The notes under the pieces: generated by a model
The model's input: only the letters and a program-made list of their open reading frames with translations
Database searches by the model: none
What the model was told of the DNA's origin: nothing
Program-made: the position numbers and the translations under genes
NCBI GenBank assembly: GCA_034435315.1
Contig: DAOTYB010000208.1
Span: forward strand, 1-20,479
Length of the DNA: 20,479 nucleotides
From: VGOB01 sp034435315
Lineage (GTDB): Bacteria > Chloroflexota > Anaerolineae > UBA4142
Direction: 5' to 3'
Shown: piece by piece, positions 8,041-15,272 of the stretch
Numbering within the stretch: the stretch's first letter is position 1
How the letters are laid out: each line of letters opens with the position of its first letter

Positions 8041-8131
8041 TAATGAACCTCCAAAAGTGATGCATAGTCAGAAACATGATTGCCAAAAATCGCGCCAGAT
8101 GTTATTTCGAGTGTTTCAAACGAGGTGAACA

Positions 8132-8386
8132 ATGGCACAAATGACAGGTCATTTGGATTGCGAAGAGATTTTTACCATCGTCAAGCAATTGCCTCGCTCG
8201 CAAAAAATACAAATCTGGCAATGGCTTGATGCTGAATTAAATCGCGACGAAATCAATCGCGAATTTGCGCGCGCGCTCGAAGAGATCTGGATTGCCAACG
8301 CCCACTATAGCGAGACGGAAGTCAATGCGGACATTGAAACGGCTATTCGCCAGGTTCGTACACAAGTCACCGCGCGTCGTTCTTGA
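8132..8386 (+). CDS. Antitoxin-like protein of a PIN-toxin module
   Basis: This 84-residue protein has no catalytic motif. Its layout is that of small antitoxins paired with COG1569-type PIN toxins: an N-terminal EEIFTIVKQLPRSQKIQIWQWLDAEL segment resembling the 'LPxxxxxxLxxxL' linker, then a helical acidic C-terminus (NREFARALEEI, HYSETEVNADIETAIRQVRTQ) that would wrap the toxin. GAGGTG four bases before the ATG fixes the start. The gene lies on the plus strand, opposite to all surrounding genes, and its 3' end overlaps the remnant of a PIN toxin in another frame. No helix-turn-helix or ribbon DNA-binding domain can be assigned with confidence. The assignment rests on pattern resemblance and on the neighbour. 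Confidence 0.6.
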   Translation: MAQMTGHLDCEEIFTIVKQLPRSQKIQIWQWLDAELNRDEINREFARALEEIWIANAHYSETEVNADIETAIRQVRTQVTARRS

Positions 8387-8507
8387 TACCACGTCCTGCT
8401 CAGATAAGCATCTGCAAGCATTGGGCAAATATCGTGACATCCAGATTCTCACACCGCGCGATTTTGTCACAAATGTTTTTGGCGAATCGCGTTCAACCTC
8501 GCGTTAA
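8361..8507 (+). pseudogene. Internally deleted PIN-domain toxin remnant
   Basis: In the frame overlapping the antitoxin 3' end, SPRVVLDT looks like the first strand of a PIN nuclease with its metal-binding Asp. It runs straight into SDKHLQALGKYRDIQILTPRDF, which looks like the last Asp, helix and strand of the same fold, and stops at 8505-8507. About 80-100 residues between these two ends, including the central acidic residues, are missing. The join lies near 8392-8400 without a frame change. The product would be about 45 residues and cannot be an active nuclease. Confidence 0.65.
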
Positions 8508-8614
8508 TCTTTCTCTGGGTTCACCGCATCTTGTGCCGTCACCGGCAACGCGCGCCGCGCTCACGCCATCGGCTCATCCCACGCATCATGTTCACACCTC
8601 GCGCGGCAACGCTG

Positions 8615-8646
8615 TTCGACTGTCTCACTGTCCCACTGACTACAAT
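8615..8646 (-). repeat. Short 8-base word array at the sdhB 3' end
   Basis: On the plus strand three octamers ending in ACTG follow each other without gap: TTCGACTG (8615), TCTCACTG (8623), TCCCACTG (8631), then ACTACAAT, which contains the sdhB stop (8640-8642). No inverted half is visible. It resembles the longer octamer array at 12921-13038 in period and in touching a stop codon. The rest of the 8508-8614 spacer holds only a short GCCG/CGGC hairpin at 8534-8547. Confidence 0.5.
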
Positions 8647-9356
8647 TTCCCCATCAACTTGCCCCAGATCACGCGCTTTTTGATTTCCTGAATTCCGAAC
8701 GTGATGGGAATCTTCTTGGGGCACTCTTCCGTACAGTTGAAAATCGTGTGGCAACGGAACACGCCATCTTCGCGCGCGGCGATTTTCAAACGTTCGATGC
8801 CACCTTCATCGCGCGAGTCTGCGACAAAGCGGTACAGCTTGGCGAGCGCCGCTGGTCCCAGATACTCCTTGTCCCACCACGCGGTCGAACACGAGGTGTG
8901 ACAGCACGCGCAGAGGATGCAATCAATGAACTCGTCAATCTTTTTGCGTTCTTCAGGAGATTGCCAGCGTTCTTTCTCTGGTGGCGCTTTGAGGGCAATG
9001 AGATAGGGACGCACACGTTCGTACTTTTCCCAGAACGGTGTCATATCCACGACCAAATCTTTGAGCACCGGCAAATGCGGCAACGGCTCGATGACTACCT
9101 CGTTGCCCAGCGGTGCCAGTTGCGTTTCACACGCCAGGCGATTCATCCCGTTGATGTGCATCCCGCAACTACCGCACACGGCGCTACGGCACGACGAACG
9201 GAACGCGAGCGTCTTGTCCACATTTTCCAGAATGTGGTACAGTGCCATCAACACCGTCAACCCCGGCGTCAACTCGATTTGATAATTCTGGTATCGCGGT
9301 GCCGCATCCAACTCTGGATCGCGGCGATAGATGCGAAGGGTAACTGTTTGGCTCAT
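8640..9356 (-). CDS. sdhB: Succinate dehydrogenase/fumarate reductase iron-sulfur subunit
   Basis: The 238-residue protein carries the three SdhB/FrdB cluster motifs: 2Fe-2S ligands Cys56, 61, 64 and 76 (CRSAVCGSCGMHINGMNRLAC), the 4Fe-4S group CILCACCHTSC (146-156) and the 3Fe-4S group CHTIFNCTEECP (202-213). It passes electrons from the flavin of SdhA to quinone in the membrane. A TTG two codons upstream is open, but GGAG seven bases before the ATG at 9356 favours that start. It is the last gene of the sdhC-sdhD-sdhA-sdhB set. Sequence alone cannot decide between succinate oxidation and fumarate reduction. Confidence 0.95.
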   Translation of the reverse strand: MSQTVTLRIYRRDPELDAAPRYQNYQIELTPGLTVLMALYHILENVDKTLAFRSSCRSAVCGSCGMHINGMNRLACETQLAPLGNEVVIEPLPHLPVLKDLVVDMTPFWEKYERVRPYLIALKAPPEKERWQSPEERKKIDEFIDCILCACCHTSCSTAWWDKEYLGPAALAKLYRFVADSRDEGGIERLKIAAREDGVFRCHTIFNCTEECPKKIPITFGIQEIKKRVIWGKLMGKL

Positions 9357-9370
9357 TTTCAATCTCCGAA

Positions 9371-9433
9371 GGGGTCAGGGGTCAGGGGACAGGATTCAGT
9401 CTTTCTGACCCCTGACCCCCGTACCCTGTCCTC
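9371..9433 (-). repeat. 7-base word array with perfect inverted half, sdhA-sdhB spacer
   Basis: GGGGTCA, GGGGTCA, GGGGACA (9371-9391) are followed by TGACCCC, TGACCCC (9406-9419) and TGTCCTC (9427-9433). Positions 9371-9385 and 9405-9419 form a perfect 15-bp inverted repeat, and GGACAGG (9387-9393) also matches CCTGTCC (9425-9431). The array runs from the sdhA stop to just before the sdhB ribosome site. Heptamer arrays of this kind resemble the STRR repeats known from cyanobacteria. A strong hairpin here could also lower read-through into sdhB. Confidence 0.85.
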
Positions 9434-11136
9434 TAGTATTTCCGTTCCTCCGGCGGCCACCTGGTAATCGTCACTGGTTTGTAATCGAGACGCGCGCCGT
9501 CGGGTGTAAAGTAGGCGAGTGTGTGTTTCAGCCAGTTGGTATCGTCGCGCGTCGTGAAATCGAGGCGCGCGTGTGCGCCGCGCGATTCCTTGCGCGCCAG
9601 CGCGCTCGCGGCAGTCGCTTCGGCAATGTCAAGCATCCCTCCGAGTTCGATGGTGTGGAGCAAATCGAGATTGAACTTGCGATGCCTGGCATCTACGCCG
9701 ATGTGACGATAGCGCGCGCGTAGTTCGCGCAAAATCGCGAGTGCTTCTGCCATCGGCTTTTCTTCGCGAAAGATGCCGACCTTGTCCGTCATCGTCTCTT
9801 GCATCTGATTGCGCAACGTGACCAGCCGTTCCTTGCCTTCCGATTTCAACAGCGCGTCCACCTGTTCAATCGTTTGCTTCAACGTGTCATTCAGCACAGC
9901 CTGATTAATGGCCGACGCTTGGCCCTGAACAAATCGGGCAGCCGCGGCGCCGGCGCGTCGTCCCATCACGACACATTCGAGCAAACTATTGCCACCCAGC
10001 CGATTCGCGCCGTGAACGCTGACACACGCGCACTCACCTGCCGCGAACACGCCGGGCAGAATCGTCGCGCCGTCGTTGTCCGTGTCAATGCCCCCCATAA
10101 TGAAATGCTGACCGGGTTGAATTGGAATCGGTTTTTCGATAGGATCAATCCCGAGAAAACTGAGACAAATGTCGCGAATACCCGGCAAGCGTTCCAGAAT
10201 CTTTTCGCGACCAAGATGGCGCAAATCGAGATAGACGCTACCACCCCCATCGGGCAAGCCGCGCCCTTCGTTGATTTCGGTTTGAATCGAACGCGACACA
10301 ATGTCGCGCGGCGCCAGTTCCATCGCCTTGGGCGCATAGCGTTGCATAAAGCGTTCGCCATCTTTGTTGATGAGATAGCCACCCTCGCCGCGCGCGCCTT
10401 CGGTCATCAAAATATTCGTACCGATAATCGTCGTGGGATGGAATTGCACAAACTCCATATCCTTGAGCGGAATGCCGGCGCGATACGCGATAGCGAGCGC
10501 GAAACCGGTGGACTGCATCGCGTTGGAGGTGCGTTTGTAGATACGTCCCGCGCCGCCCGTCGCAAAGATGACCGCATCTGCCGCAAACGCGCCGATGTCG
10601 CCGGTCTGCAAGTTGAGCGCGACGATGCCGTGACTGCGCGCGCCATCGCTTGCCAGCGCGAGCGCTGCCCATTCGTTGTACACCTTGATGCGATGCTTGA
10701 CGGCTTGCTCGTTCAGCGTGTGCAAAATGTACAGCCCGGTTTTGTCGGCGGCGTAGCAGGTGCGCGGATAGCCCGCGCCGCCAAACGGTCGCTGCGCGAT
10801 TTTGCCTTCGGGAGTGCGACTGAACGGTACGCCCCAGTGTTCCAGTTCATAGATGCGCGCGACCCCCTCGGTGGTGAGAATTTCCGCGCTATCTTGATCG
10901 GCGAGAAAGTCCGCGCCCTTGATGGTATCGTACGCGTGTTTTGCCGGCGAATCGTCTTGACATTCGGGCATATTCGCCAGCGCGGCATTGATACCACCCT
11001 GCGCCGCGCCCGAATGCGAACGCACCGGATACAACAGTGAAAGTACCGCGGTATCCACGCCCAGCATCGCGCACTCGACAGCCGCCCGCAAGCCCGCCAG
11101 ACCACCGCCAATAATCAGGACTTGATGTTTCTGCAT
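9433..11136 (-). CDS. sdhA: Succinate dehydrogenase/fumarate reductase flavoprotein subunit
   Basis: The 567 residues fit SdhA/FrdA. Visible are the FAD Rossmann motif VLIIGGGLAGLRAA, the covalent-FAD histidine His41 in RSHSGAAQGGI, FATGGAGRIY, and the substrate residues His233 (QFHPT), Arg277 (APRDIVSR), His344 (QHFIMGGI) and Arg379 (HGANRLGGNSLLE). It interconverts succinate and fumarate on the cytoplasmic face of the membrane complex. The start follows GAGGGG eight bases upstream, and the gene lies 16 bases after sdhD. The C-terminal helical domain (about 420-567) is complete and ends with RWPPEERKY. Direction of catalysis in vivo is not decidable from sequence. Confidence 0.96.
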   Translation of the reverse strand: MQKHQVLIIGGGLAGLRAAVECAMLGVDTAVLSLLYPVRSHSGAAQGGINAALANMPECQDDSPAKHAYDTIKGADFLADQDSAEILTTEGVARIYELEHWGVPFSRTPEGKIAQRPFGGAGYPRTCYAADKTGLYILHTLNEQAVKHRIKVYNEWAALALASDGARSHGIVALNLQTGDIGAFAADAVIFATGGAGRIYKRTSNAMQSTGFALAIAYRAGIPLKDMEFVQFHPTTIIGTNILMTEGARGEGGYLINKDGERFMQRYAPKAMELAPRDIVSRSIQTEINEGRGLPDGGGSVYLDLRHLGREKILERLPGIRDICLSFLGIDPIEKPIPIQPGQHFIMGGIDTDNDGATILPGVFAAGECACVSVHGANRLGGNSLLECVVMGRRAGAAAARFVQGQASAINQAVLNDTLKQTIEQVDALLKSEGKERLVTLRNQMQETMTDKVGIFREEKPMAEALAILRELRARYRHIGVDARHRKFNLDLLHTIELGGMLDIAEATAASALARKESRGAHARLDFTTRDDTNWLKHTLAYFTPDGARLDYKPVTITRWPPEERKY

Positions 11137-11152
11137 ACGGTTTACCCCTCTC

Positions 11153-11509
11153 TCACTGGATAAAGAACGTCAGCGCGTACGCTCCCCACAGCAAAAATGC
11201 CAGTCCTATCAGGAACAGCGTCAAGGTAATTGCGCGCCGTTTTCCCTCATCCACCACAAAATCAAAGAGGATATTGCGAACCCCGTTGAATGCGTGATAC
11301 AATCCTGTCGCCAACAAACCACTATCCACGATGAGATACAATACACTCTTAAAGCGCGCCGTAACACCAAGAAAATTGATGTTCAAGTTCTCTGGGACAT
11401 AGTGGAGCACTACCATGTGCGTACCCAAGAACACGACCAGCAGAACAGCGGTGATGCGTTGCCAGATCCATGCCCACACGCCCTGGGGTTGAACAGTTGT
11501 TGGGATCAT
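11153..11509 (-). CDS. sdhD: Succinate dehydrogenase membrane anchor subunit (cytochrome b type)
   Basis: The 118-residue protein has three membrane segments (about 15-36, 53-80 and 92-116). The pattern GLYHAFNGVRNILFDF in the second segment is the heme-ligand signature of SdhC/SdhD anchors, and QRITAVLL at the first segment is also typical. It would hold heme and quinone together with the upstream subunit. AGGAG six bases before the ATG at 11509 fixes the start. The frame is open 16 codons further upstream, but that part is encoded by the 7-base repeat array and is not expected to be translated. The division between 'C' and 'D' is by gene order only. Confidence 0.85.
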   Translation of the reverse strand: MIPTTVQPQGVWAWIWQRITAVLLVVFLGTHMVVLHYVPENLNINFLGVTARFKSVLYLIVDSGLLATGLYHAFNGVRNILFDFVVDEGKRRAITLTLFLIGLAFLLWGAYALTFFIQ

Positions 11510-11523
11510 AAGGTTCTCCTGTA

Positions 11524-11577
11524 GATGCGTGATACGTGATGCGTAATGCGTATTCACATTCTACATTGCGCACCTCA
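11524..11577 (-). repeat. 7-base word array, sdhC-sdhD spacer
   Basis: Four gapless heptamers, GATGCGT, GATACGT, GATGCGT and AATGCGT (11524-11551), are followed by a less regular part with inverted-looking words (CACATT, TACATT, GCGCAC) that ends at the sdhC stop (11575-11577). It fills the whole spacer up to the sdhD ribosome site (AGGAG at about 11515-11520). Confidence 0.7.
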
Positions 11578-11946
11578 CACCAAAATATGCGGCAAGGCAA
11601 TCGCAAAGCCAATGACGAACAGGACAAGCGCAATGAACATCAGTACGACGAAAATCACTTTTTGATGCTTGACGCCGTATCCCAGATCGAACAACACGAT
11701 GCGCAGCCCGTTCAAACCGTGAATCAAAACTACCGCCAGTAGTCCCATTTCAAACAGGACAAACAATGGTGCTTTGAGAAATTTCATCGCGTCGTTAAAA
11801 GTACTCGCCCCGCCAACCACCGTTGAAATGACCAAAATGTGGATGGGCAGATAGATCGCCAGGGCTAATCCCGTGAGCCGATGCAGCCAGAACGCCCACA
11901 TCCCCAGCCCGCGACCGGGATAAACGTTGTGTTTGGTCAATCGCAT
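11575..11946 (-). CDS. sdhC: Succinate dehydrogenase cytochrome b subunit
   Basis: The 123 residues show the SdhC layout. A cytoplasmic N-terminus leads into GMWAFWLHRLTGLALAIYLPIHILVIS (the W..HR.TG motif), a second segment with LIHGLNGLRIVLFDLG (heme histidine) and a third hydrophobic segment (about 97-120). It anchors SdhAB and takes part in quinone reduction. GGGAGGG about five bases before the ATG at 11946 fixes the start. The frame extends 31 codons upstream without family resemblance, so that part is left out. sdhD follows after 65 bases filled by a repeat array. Confidence 0.88.
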   Translation of the reverse strand: MRLTKHNVYPGRGLGMWAFWLHRLTGLALAIYLPIHILVISTVVGGASTFNDAMKFLKAPLFVLFEMGLLAVVLIHGLNGLRIVLFDLGYGVKHQKVIFVVLMFIALVLFVIGFAIALPHILV

Positions 11947-12063
11947 ATTCCCTCCCTTGAAAAAATGACCGCCGACGGACGACCGCCGCCCTTGAACGCG
12001 AAAAGACGCGAAAGGATTTTTCATCCGTCGTGACGGCAATTGAGCGCTATGAACAACTTGACA

Positions 12064-12912
12064 CTAGCCCACTAATACACGCTCGATCCCACAATACACG
12101 CGCATCTCGTCGCGTTGCAAATAGCCAATCAGAGTAACGTTCCACGCGCGCGCCAGTTCCAGCGCGAGTGAAGTCGGCGAGGTGCGTGAAACAACGATGG
12201 GCACACGCATCCTGGCGGCTTTGATCAACATCTCCGACGAAATGCGTCCGGTCGAAAGCAAGATGTGATCGTGCGTTTCGATTCCGCGCAACAAACAATC
12301 GCCGCGAATCTTGTCCAGCGTGTTGTGCCGCCCCACATCCTCGGCAAGCGAAACGATGCTTTCGCCGTCGGTCAGCGCGGAGGTATGCACGCCACGCGTC
12401 GTGCGATACAGGCGCGCCCGCGCGTACAGCGCGTCCATCATTGCAAAGAGTTGCGTCGCGCGCACGGTGCGCGCGGATTCCAGTGGTGCTTGTTGGGACG
12501 ACAAATCGCTGAAGGTGACGCCGCCACCACAGCCGCTCGTTAAAACGCGATGCGTCGGCGCGCGAAAATCGTCGCGCGTCAGCCGCACGTGAATCGTCCC
12601 GATATTTTCCTCGCACACCGGCATCGCGCGCGTCTCGTGGATGCCGAGTGCGGGGATGAGCCAGTACGCGCGATCCGCTTGCTCGTACACGCGCAGCGAC
12701 GCTACCTCGTTCAAGCCGGCAATCAAATCCTCGGCGAGAAGAAAGCCCAGCGCGAGATGATGCAGGTGACACGGCGTCGCCATAAACGTCACAACTTCAA
12801 TATCGTTCACAAACAACACCCACCGGCTCTCGCCGATGATGGCACCCGTCACCTCATCCGCGCTCGTCTTCGTCACGCGGTAATAGCGCGTCGTCGCTTG
12901 CTCTTCGAACAT
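12064..12912 (-). CDS. fdhD: Formate dehydrogenase accessory sulfurtransferase FdhD
   Basis: The 282-residue protein matches FdhD across its length: LALGFLLAEDLI, TSGCGGGVTF, TRGVHTSAL, EDVGRHNTLDKIRGD, STGRISSEMLIKAA and VVSRTSPTSLALELA. FdhD moves sulfur from a cysteine desulfurase to the bis-molybdopterin guanine dinucleotide cofactor, without which formate dehydrogenase is inactive. Here Cys128 is the only cysteine of the loop; the CxxC known from E. coli reads C-G-G-G. It lies in the run with nuoE and nuoF and is the natural partner of fdhA. No clear ribosome site precedes the ATG, since a repeat array ends eight bases upstream, so the start is less certain. Confidence 0.95.
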   Translation of the reverse strand: MFEEQATTRYYRVTKTSADEVTGAIIGESRWVLFVNDIEVVTFMATPCHLHHLALGFLLAEDLIAGLNEVASLRVYEQADRAYWLIPALGIHETRAMPVCEENIGTIHVRLTRDDFRAPTHRVLTSGCGGGVTFSDLSSQQAPLESARTVRATQLFAMMDALYARARLYRTTRGVHTSALTDGESIVSLAEDVGRHNTLDKIRGDCLLRGIETHDHILLSTGRISSEMLIKAARMRVPIVVSRTSPTSLALELARAWNVTLIGYLQRDEMRVYCGIERVLVG

Positions 12913-12920
12913 ACGGCGTT

Positions 12921-13038
12921 AGGTAGTCGGGTAGTCCTGTAGTCGGGTAGTCGGGTAGTCCCGTAGTCACAATTGACTATTCGACTATGCGACTATTTGA
13001 CTACAAGACTAACTGACTAAACGACTATTCGACTACAA
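12921..13038 (-). repeat. Octamer array: six direct plus eight inverted units, nuoF-fdhD spacer
   Basis: Six gapless octamers of form NNNTAGTC (12921-12968), nearly all with GTAGTC, are followed by the six-base spacer ACAATT. Eight gapless octamers of form GACTANNN (12975-13038) follow. The core TAGTC/GACTA never varies in 14 units, while the other three bases do. The last two units lie inside the nuoF-type gene and encode its final Val-Val-Glu and its TAG stop (13025-13027). The array fills the spacer to eight bases before the fdhD ATG. It is not a CRISPR: units are far too short and there are no unique spacers. Confidence 0.9.
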
Positions 13039-14809
13039 CCGCATTAAACTTGCACACATCCAGACAAATCCCACAGCGTTCACACAAATTGGGATTGATG
13101 ACGTGTAATTGCTTCTTCTCGCCGGTGATGGCGTGGGTGGGACAGTTGCGTGCGCAGACCATACAACCGGTGCACGTTTCGATGATGCGATAGGTGATGA
13201 GGCCCTTGCACACTTTGGCGGGACATTTCTTGTCGCGAATGTGCGCTTCGTACTCCTCGCGAAAATATTTGATTGTTGTCAAGACGGGATTGGGCGCGCC
13301 TTGACCCAGTCCGCACAAACTTCCGGCAACGATGAACCTGGACAAATTTTCCAGGCGTTCGATGTCGCCCTCTTCGCCTTCGCCTTTGCAAATCTTTTCG
13401 AGAATTTCGAGAATGCGTCGTGTGCCGATGCGGCACGGCACACATTTGCCGCATGATTCGTCTTGGGTGAACTCCATAAAAAAGCGCGCAATGTCCACCA
13501 TACACGTCGTGTCGTCCATCACGACCAGACCACCCGACCCCATAATCGAGCCGAGCGCGCCGAGAGTTTCGTAATCAATCGGCGTGTCTAAAAATTGTTC
13601 GGGAATACACCCACCCATCGGTCCGCCGGTTTGAATCGCTTTGAACTTACGTCCGTCCTTGATGCCACCCGCCACATCGAAGACAATCTCGCCCAGGGTG
13701 ATGCCGAGGGGCACTTCGATCAACCCCGTGCGCACGACATCGCCGGCAAGCGTGAAGGTTTTGGTGCCTTTGCTCTTTTCGGTACCGATGGTACGAAACC
13801 ACGCTGCACCGCGTCGAATGATGTTGGGAATGTTCGCCAACGTCTCGACGTTGTTAATGATGGTAGGCTTGCCCCACAGCCCCGCAATCGCTGGGAACGG
13901 TGGACGCGGCCGTGGCTCTCCACGCCGACCTTCGATGGAGGCCATCAACGCGGTCTCTTCGCCACAGACGAACGCACCAGCGCCAATCCGTAATTCGATG
14001 TCAAAGTCAAAGCCACTGCCTAAAATATCTTTGCCGAGGAATCCCAGCGCGCGTGCCTGTTGAATCGCGATGCGAATCGTGCGTACGGCAATAGGATATT
14101 CCGCGCGGCAATAGATGTACCCCTGCGGCGCGCCGATTGCATAGCCGGCGATGAGCATTCCTTCGAGCACGGCATGCGGATCCCCTTCCAGCAAGCGGCG
14201 ATTCATAAACGCGCCGGGGTCCCCTTCGTCGGCATTGCAGATGACATACTTGATCTCCGATTTTTGATTAGCCGCAACTTCCCATTTCTTGCCGGTGGGG
14301 AAACCTGCACCGCCGCGCCCGCGCAAGCCCGCCGCGGTCACTTCGTCAATCACCTGGCGCGGCGTCATCTGGGACAAGACGTGTGCCAGCGCAGCGTAAC
14401 CATCATCGGCAATATAATCTTCGATGTTTTCCGGGTCAATCACGCCGCAGCGTGCCATAACGATACGCATCTCTTTGGCAGCGGGCGCGCGCAGTTCTTC
14501 GTCCTTGCGCGCTGCGCCGGTGAATTGATATTTTGGCACGATATGACCTCGGAGCAAATGCTCCTGTACAATTTCCACAATCGCTTCGGGAGTGAGCTGG
14601 ACATACGTCACTCCTTCAGGATAGATGCTGATCTCGGGGCCAACGTGACAATGCCCCAAGCGTAAAGTTTCCAGAACCTCCACTTCGTCGCGCAAGCCGT
14701 GGCGCTCCAGTTCACGTGCCAACACGTCTCGAATCTGGTCTGCACCTTTAGCGCGACATTCGGGATCTGTGCAAACAAAAACGTGGGAACGATAGAATTC
14801 GTTGGGCAT
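13025..14809 (-). CDS. nuoF: NuoF/HndC-like diaphorase subunit with N-terminal thioredoxin-like and C-terminal 2x[4Fe-4S] domains
   Basis: The 594 residues hold, in order: a thioredoxin-like 2Fe-2S domain (about 1-90), the NAD(H)/FMN domain (GLRGRGGAGFPTGKKW, CNADEGDPGAFMNR, VCGEETALMASIEG), the SLBB and 4Fe-4S part (ESCGKCVPCRIGTRR ... SLCGLGQ), and two ferredoxin clusters (CTGCMVCARNCP, CERCGICLDVC). This is the build of HndC/HydB-type subunits of NAD(P)-linked hydrogenases and formate dehydrogenases, not of complex I. It exchanges electrons with NAD(P)H. In the N-terminal domain only Cys13, Cys18 and Cys54 are present; the fourth ligand position is Arg50. GAGGTG just before the ATG at 14809 favours that start over a GTG nine codons upstream. 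Confidence 0.93.
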   Translation of the reverse strand: MPNEFYRSHVFVCTDPECRAKGADQIRDVLARELERHGLRDEVEVLETLRLGHCHVGPEISIYPEGVTYVQLTPEAIVEIVQEHLLRGHIVPKYQFTGAARKDEELRAPAAKEMRIVMARCGVIDPENIEDYIADDGYAALAHVLSQMTPRQVIDEVTAAGLRGRGGAGFPTGKKWEVAANQKSEIKYVICNADEGDPGAFMNRRLLEGDPHAVLEGMLIAGYAIGAPQGYIYCRAEYPIAVRTIRIAIQQARALGFLGKDILGSGFDFDIELRIGAGAFVCGEETALMASIEGRRGEPRPRPPFPAIAGLWGKPTIINNVETLANIPNIIRRGAAWFRTIGTEKSKGTKTFTLAGDVVRTGLIEVPLGITLGEIVFDVAGGIKDGRKFKAIQTGGPMGGCIPEQFLDTPIDYETLGALGSIMGSGGLVVMDDTTCMVDIARFFMEFTQDESCGKCVPCRIGTRRILEILEKICKGEGEEGDIERLENLSRFIVAGSLCGLGQGAPNPVLTTIKYFREEYEAHIRDKKCPAKVCKGLITYRIIETCTGCMVCARNCPTHAITGEKKQLHVINPNLCERCGICLDVCKFNAVVVE

Positions 14810-14851
14810 CCACACCTCAAGTACGATAGTTTTCACCAGTGCACCATTGCA

Positions 14852-15214
14852 CTAGGGCGTAATCATCCACTCTTTAATGGGATGGCCACCCATCACATGC
14901 ACTGTCACAATCGCGCGCGCGCGGTCTGGCGTGACTTTGCCATAGGTGACCTTGTCCTCGCCAAGGTGAACCTCTACAAGCGGTTCATATTCACACAAGC
15001 CGATACAACCGGTTTGCAAGACCAGGACGTCGCGGATTTGGTTTTGTTTGATCGTCTCGAGAATGGCTTTCATCGTATCGCGTGCGCCGACGGTGAGACC
15101 ACAGGTACCCATCGCCACCGTGATACGCGCGCGCGCAGCGGGGTGGCGGATCGCGCGCTTGCGCAGCGCTTCCTCTTTGAGCCGTTTTAGGTCTTCCAGC
15201 GACTTGATAGGCAT
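14852..15214 (-). CDS. Small thioredoxin-like [2Fe-2S] protein (HndB-like)
   Basis: The 120-residue protein begins MPIKSLEDLKRLKEEALRK, followed by VAMGTCGLTVGARDT and VLQTGCIGLCEYEPLVEV. Cys38, Cys70 and Cys74 are the visible cluster ligands. Small 2Fe-2S proteins of this pattern stand between the NuoE- and NuoF-like genes in HndABCD-type operons, exactly the position here. It probably carries electrons within the complex. AGGAGG five bases before the ATG at 15214 fixes the start, 58 bases after nuoE. The upstream open frame overlaps nuoE and has no family resemblance. Confidence 0.88.
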   Translation of the reverse strand: MPIKSLEDLKRLKEEALRKRAIRHPAARARITVAMGTCGLTVGARDTMKAILETIKQNQIRDVLVLQTGCIGLCEYEPLVEVHLGEDKVTYGKVTPDRARAIVTVHVMGGHPIKEWMITP

Positions 15215-15272
15215 ACCCGCCTCCTCTCTCATTTTCAGTCTGGGAAAAGTAGGATGTACCATCTGGCGCACG

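Noticed and set aside
8508..8614. Terminator for the sdh run
   Set aside because: Only a short hairpin (8534-8547) without a T tract is present; it may not terminate transcription.
11510..11557. N-terminal extension of sdhD (16 codons)
   Set aside because: The extension is the translated 7-base repeat array, and a good ribosome site precedes the ATG at 11509.
12921..13038. CRISPR array
   Set aside because: Units are eight bases with no unique spacers of 25-40 bases, and no cas genes are present.
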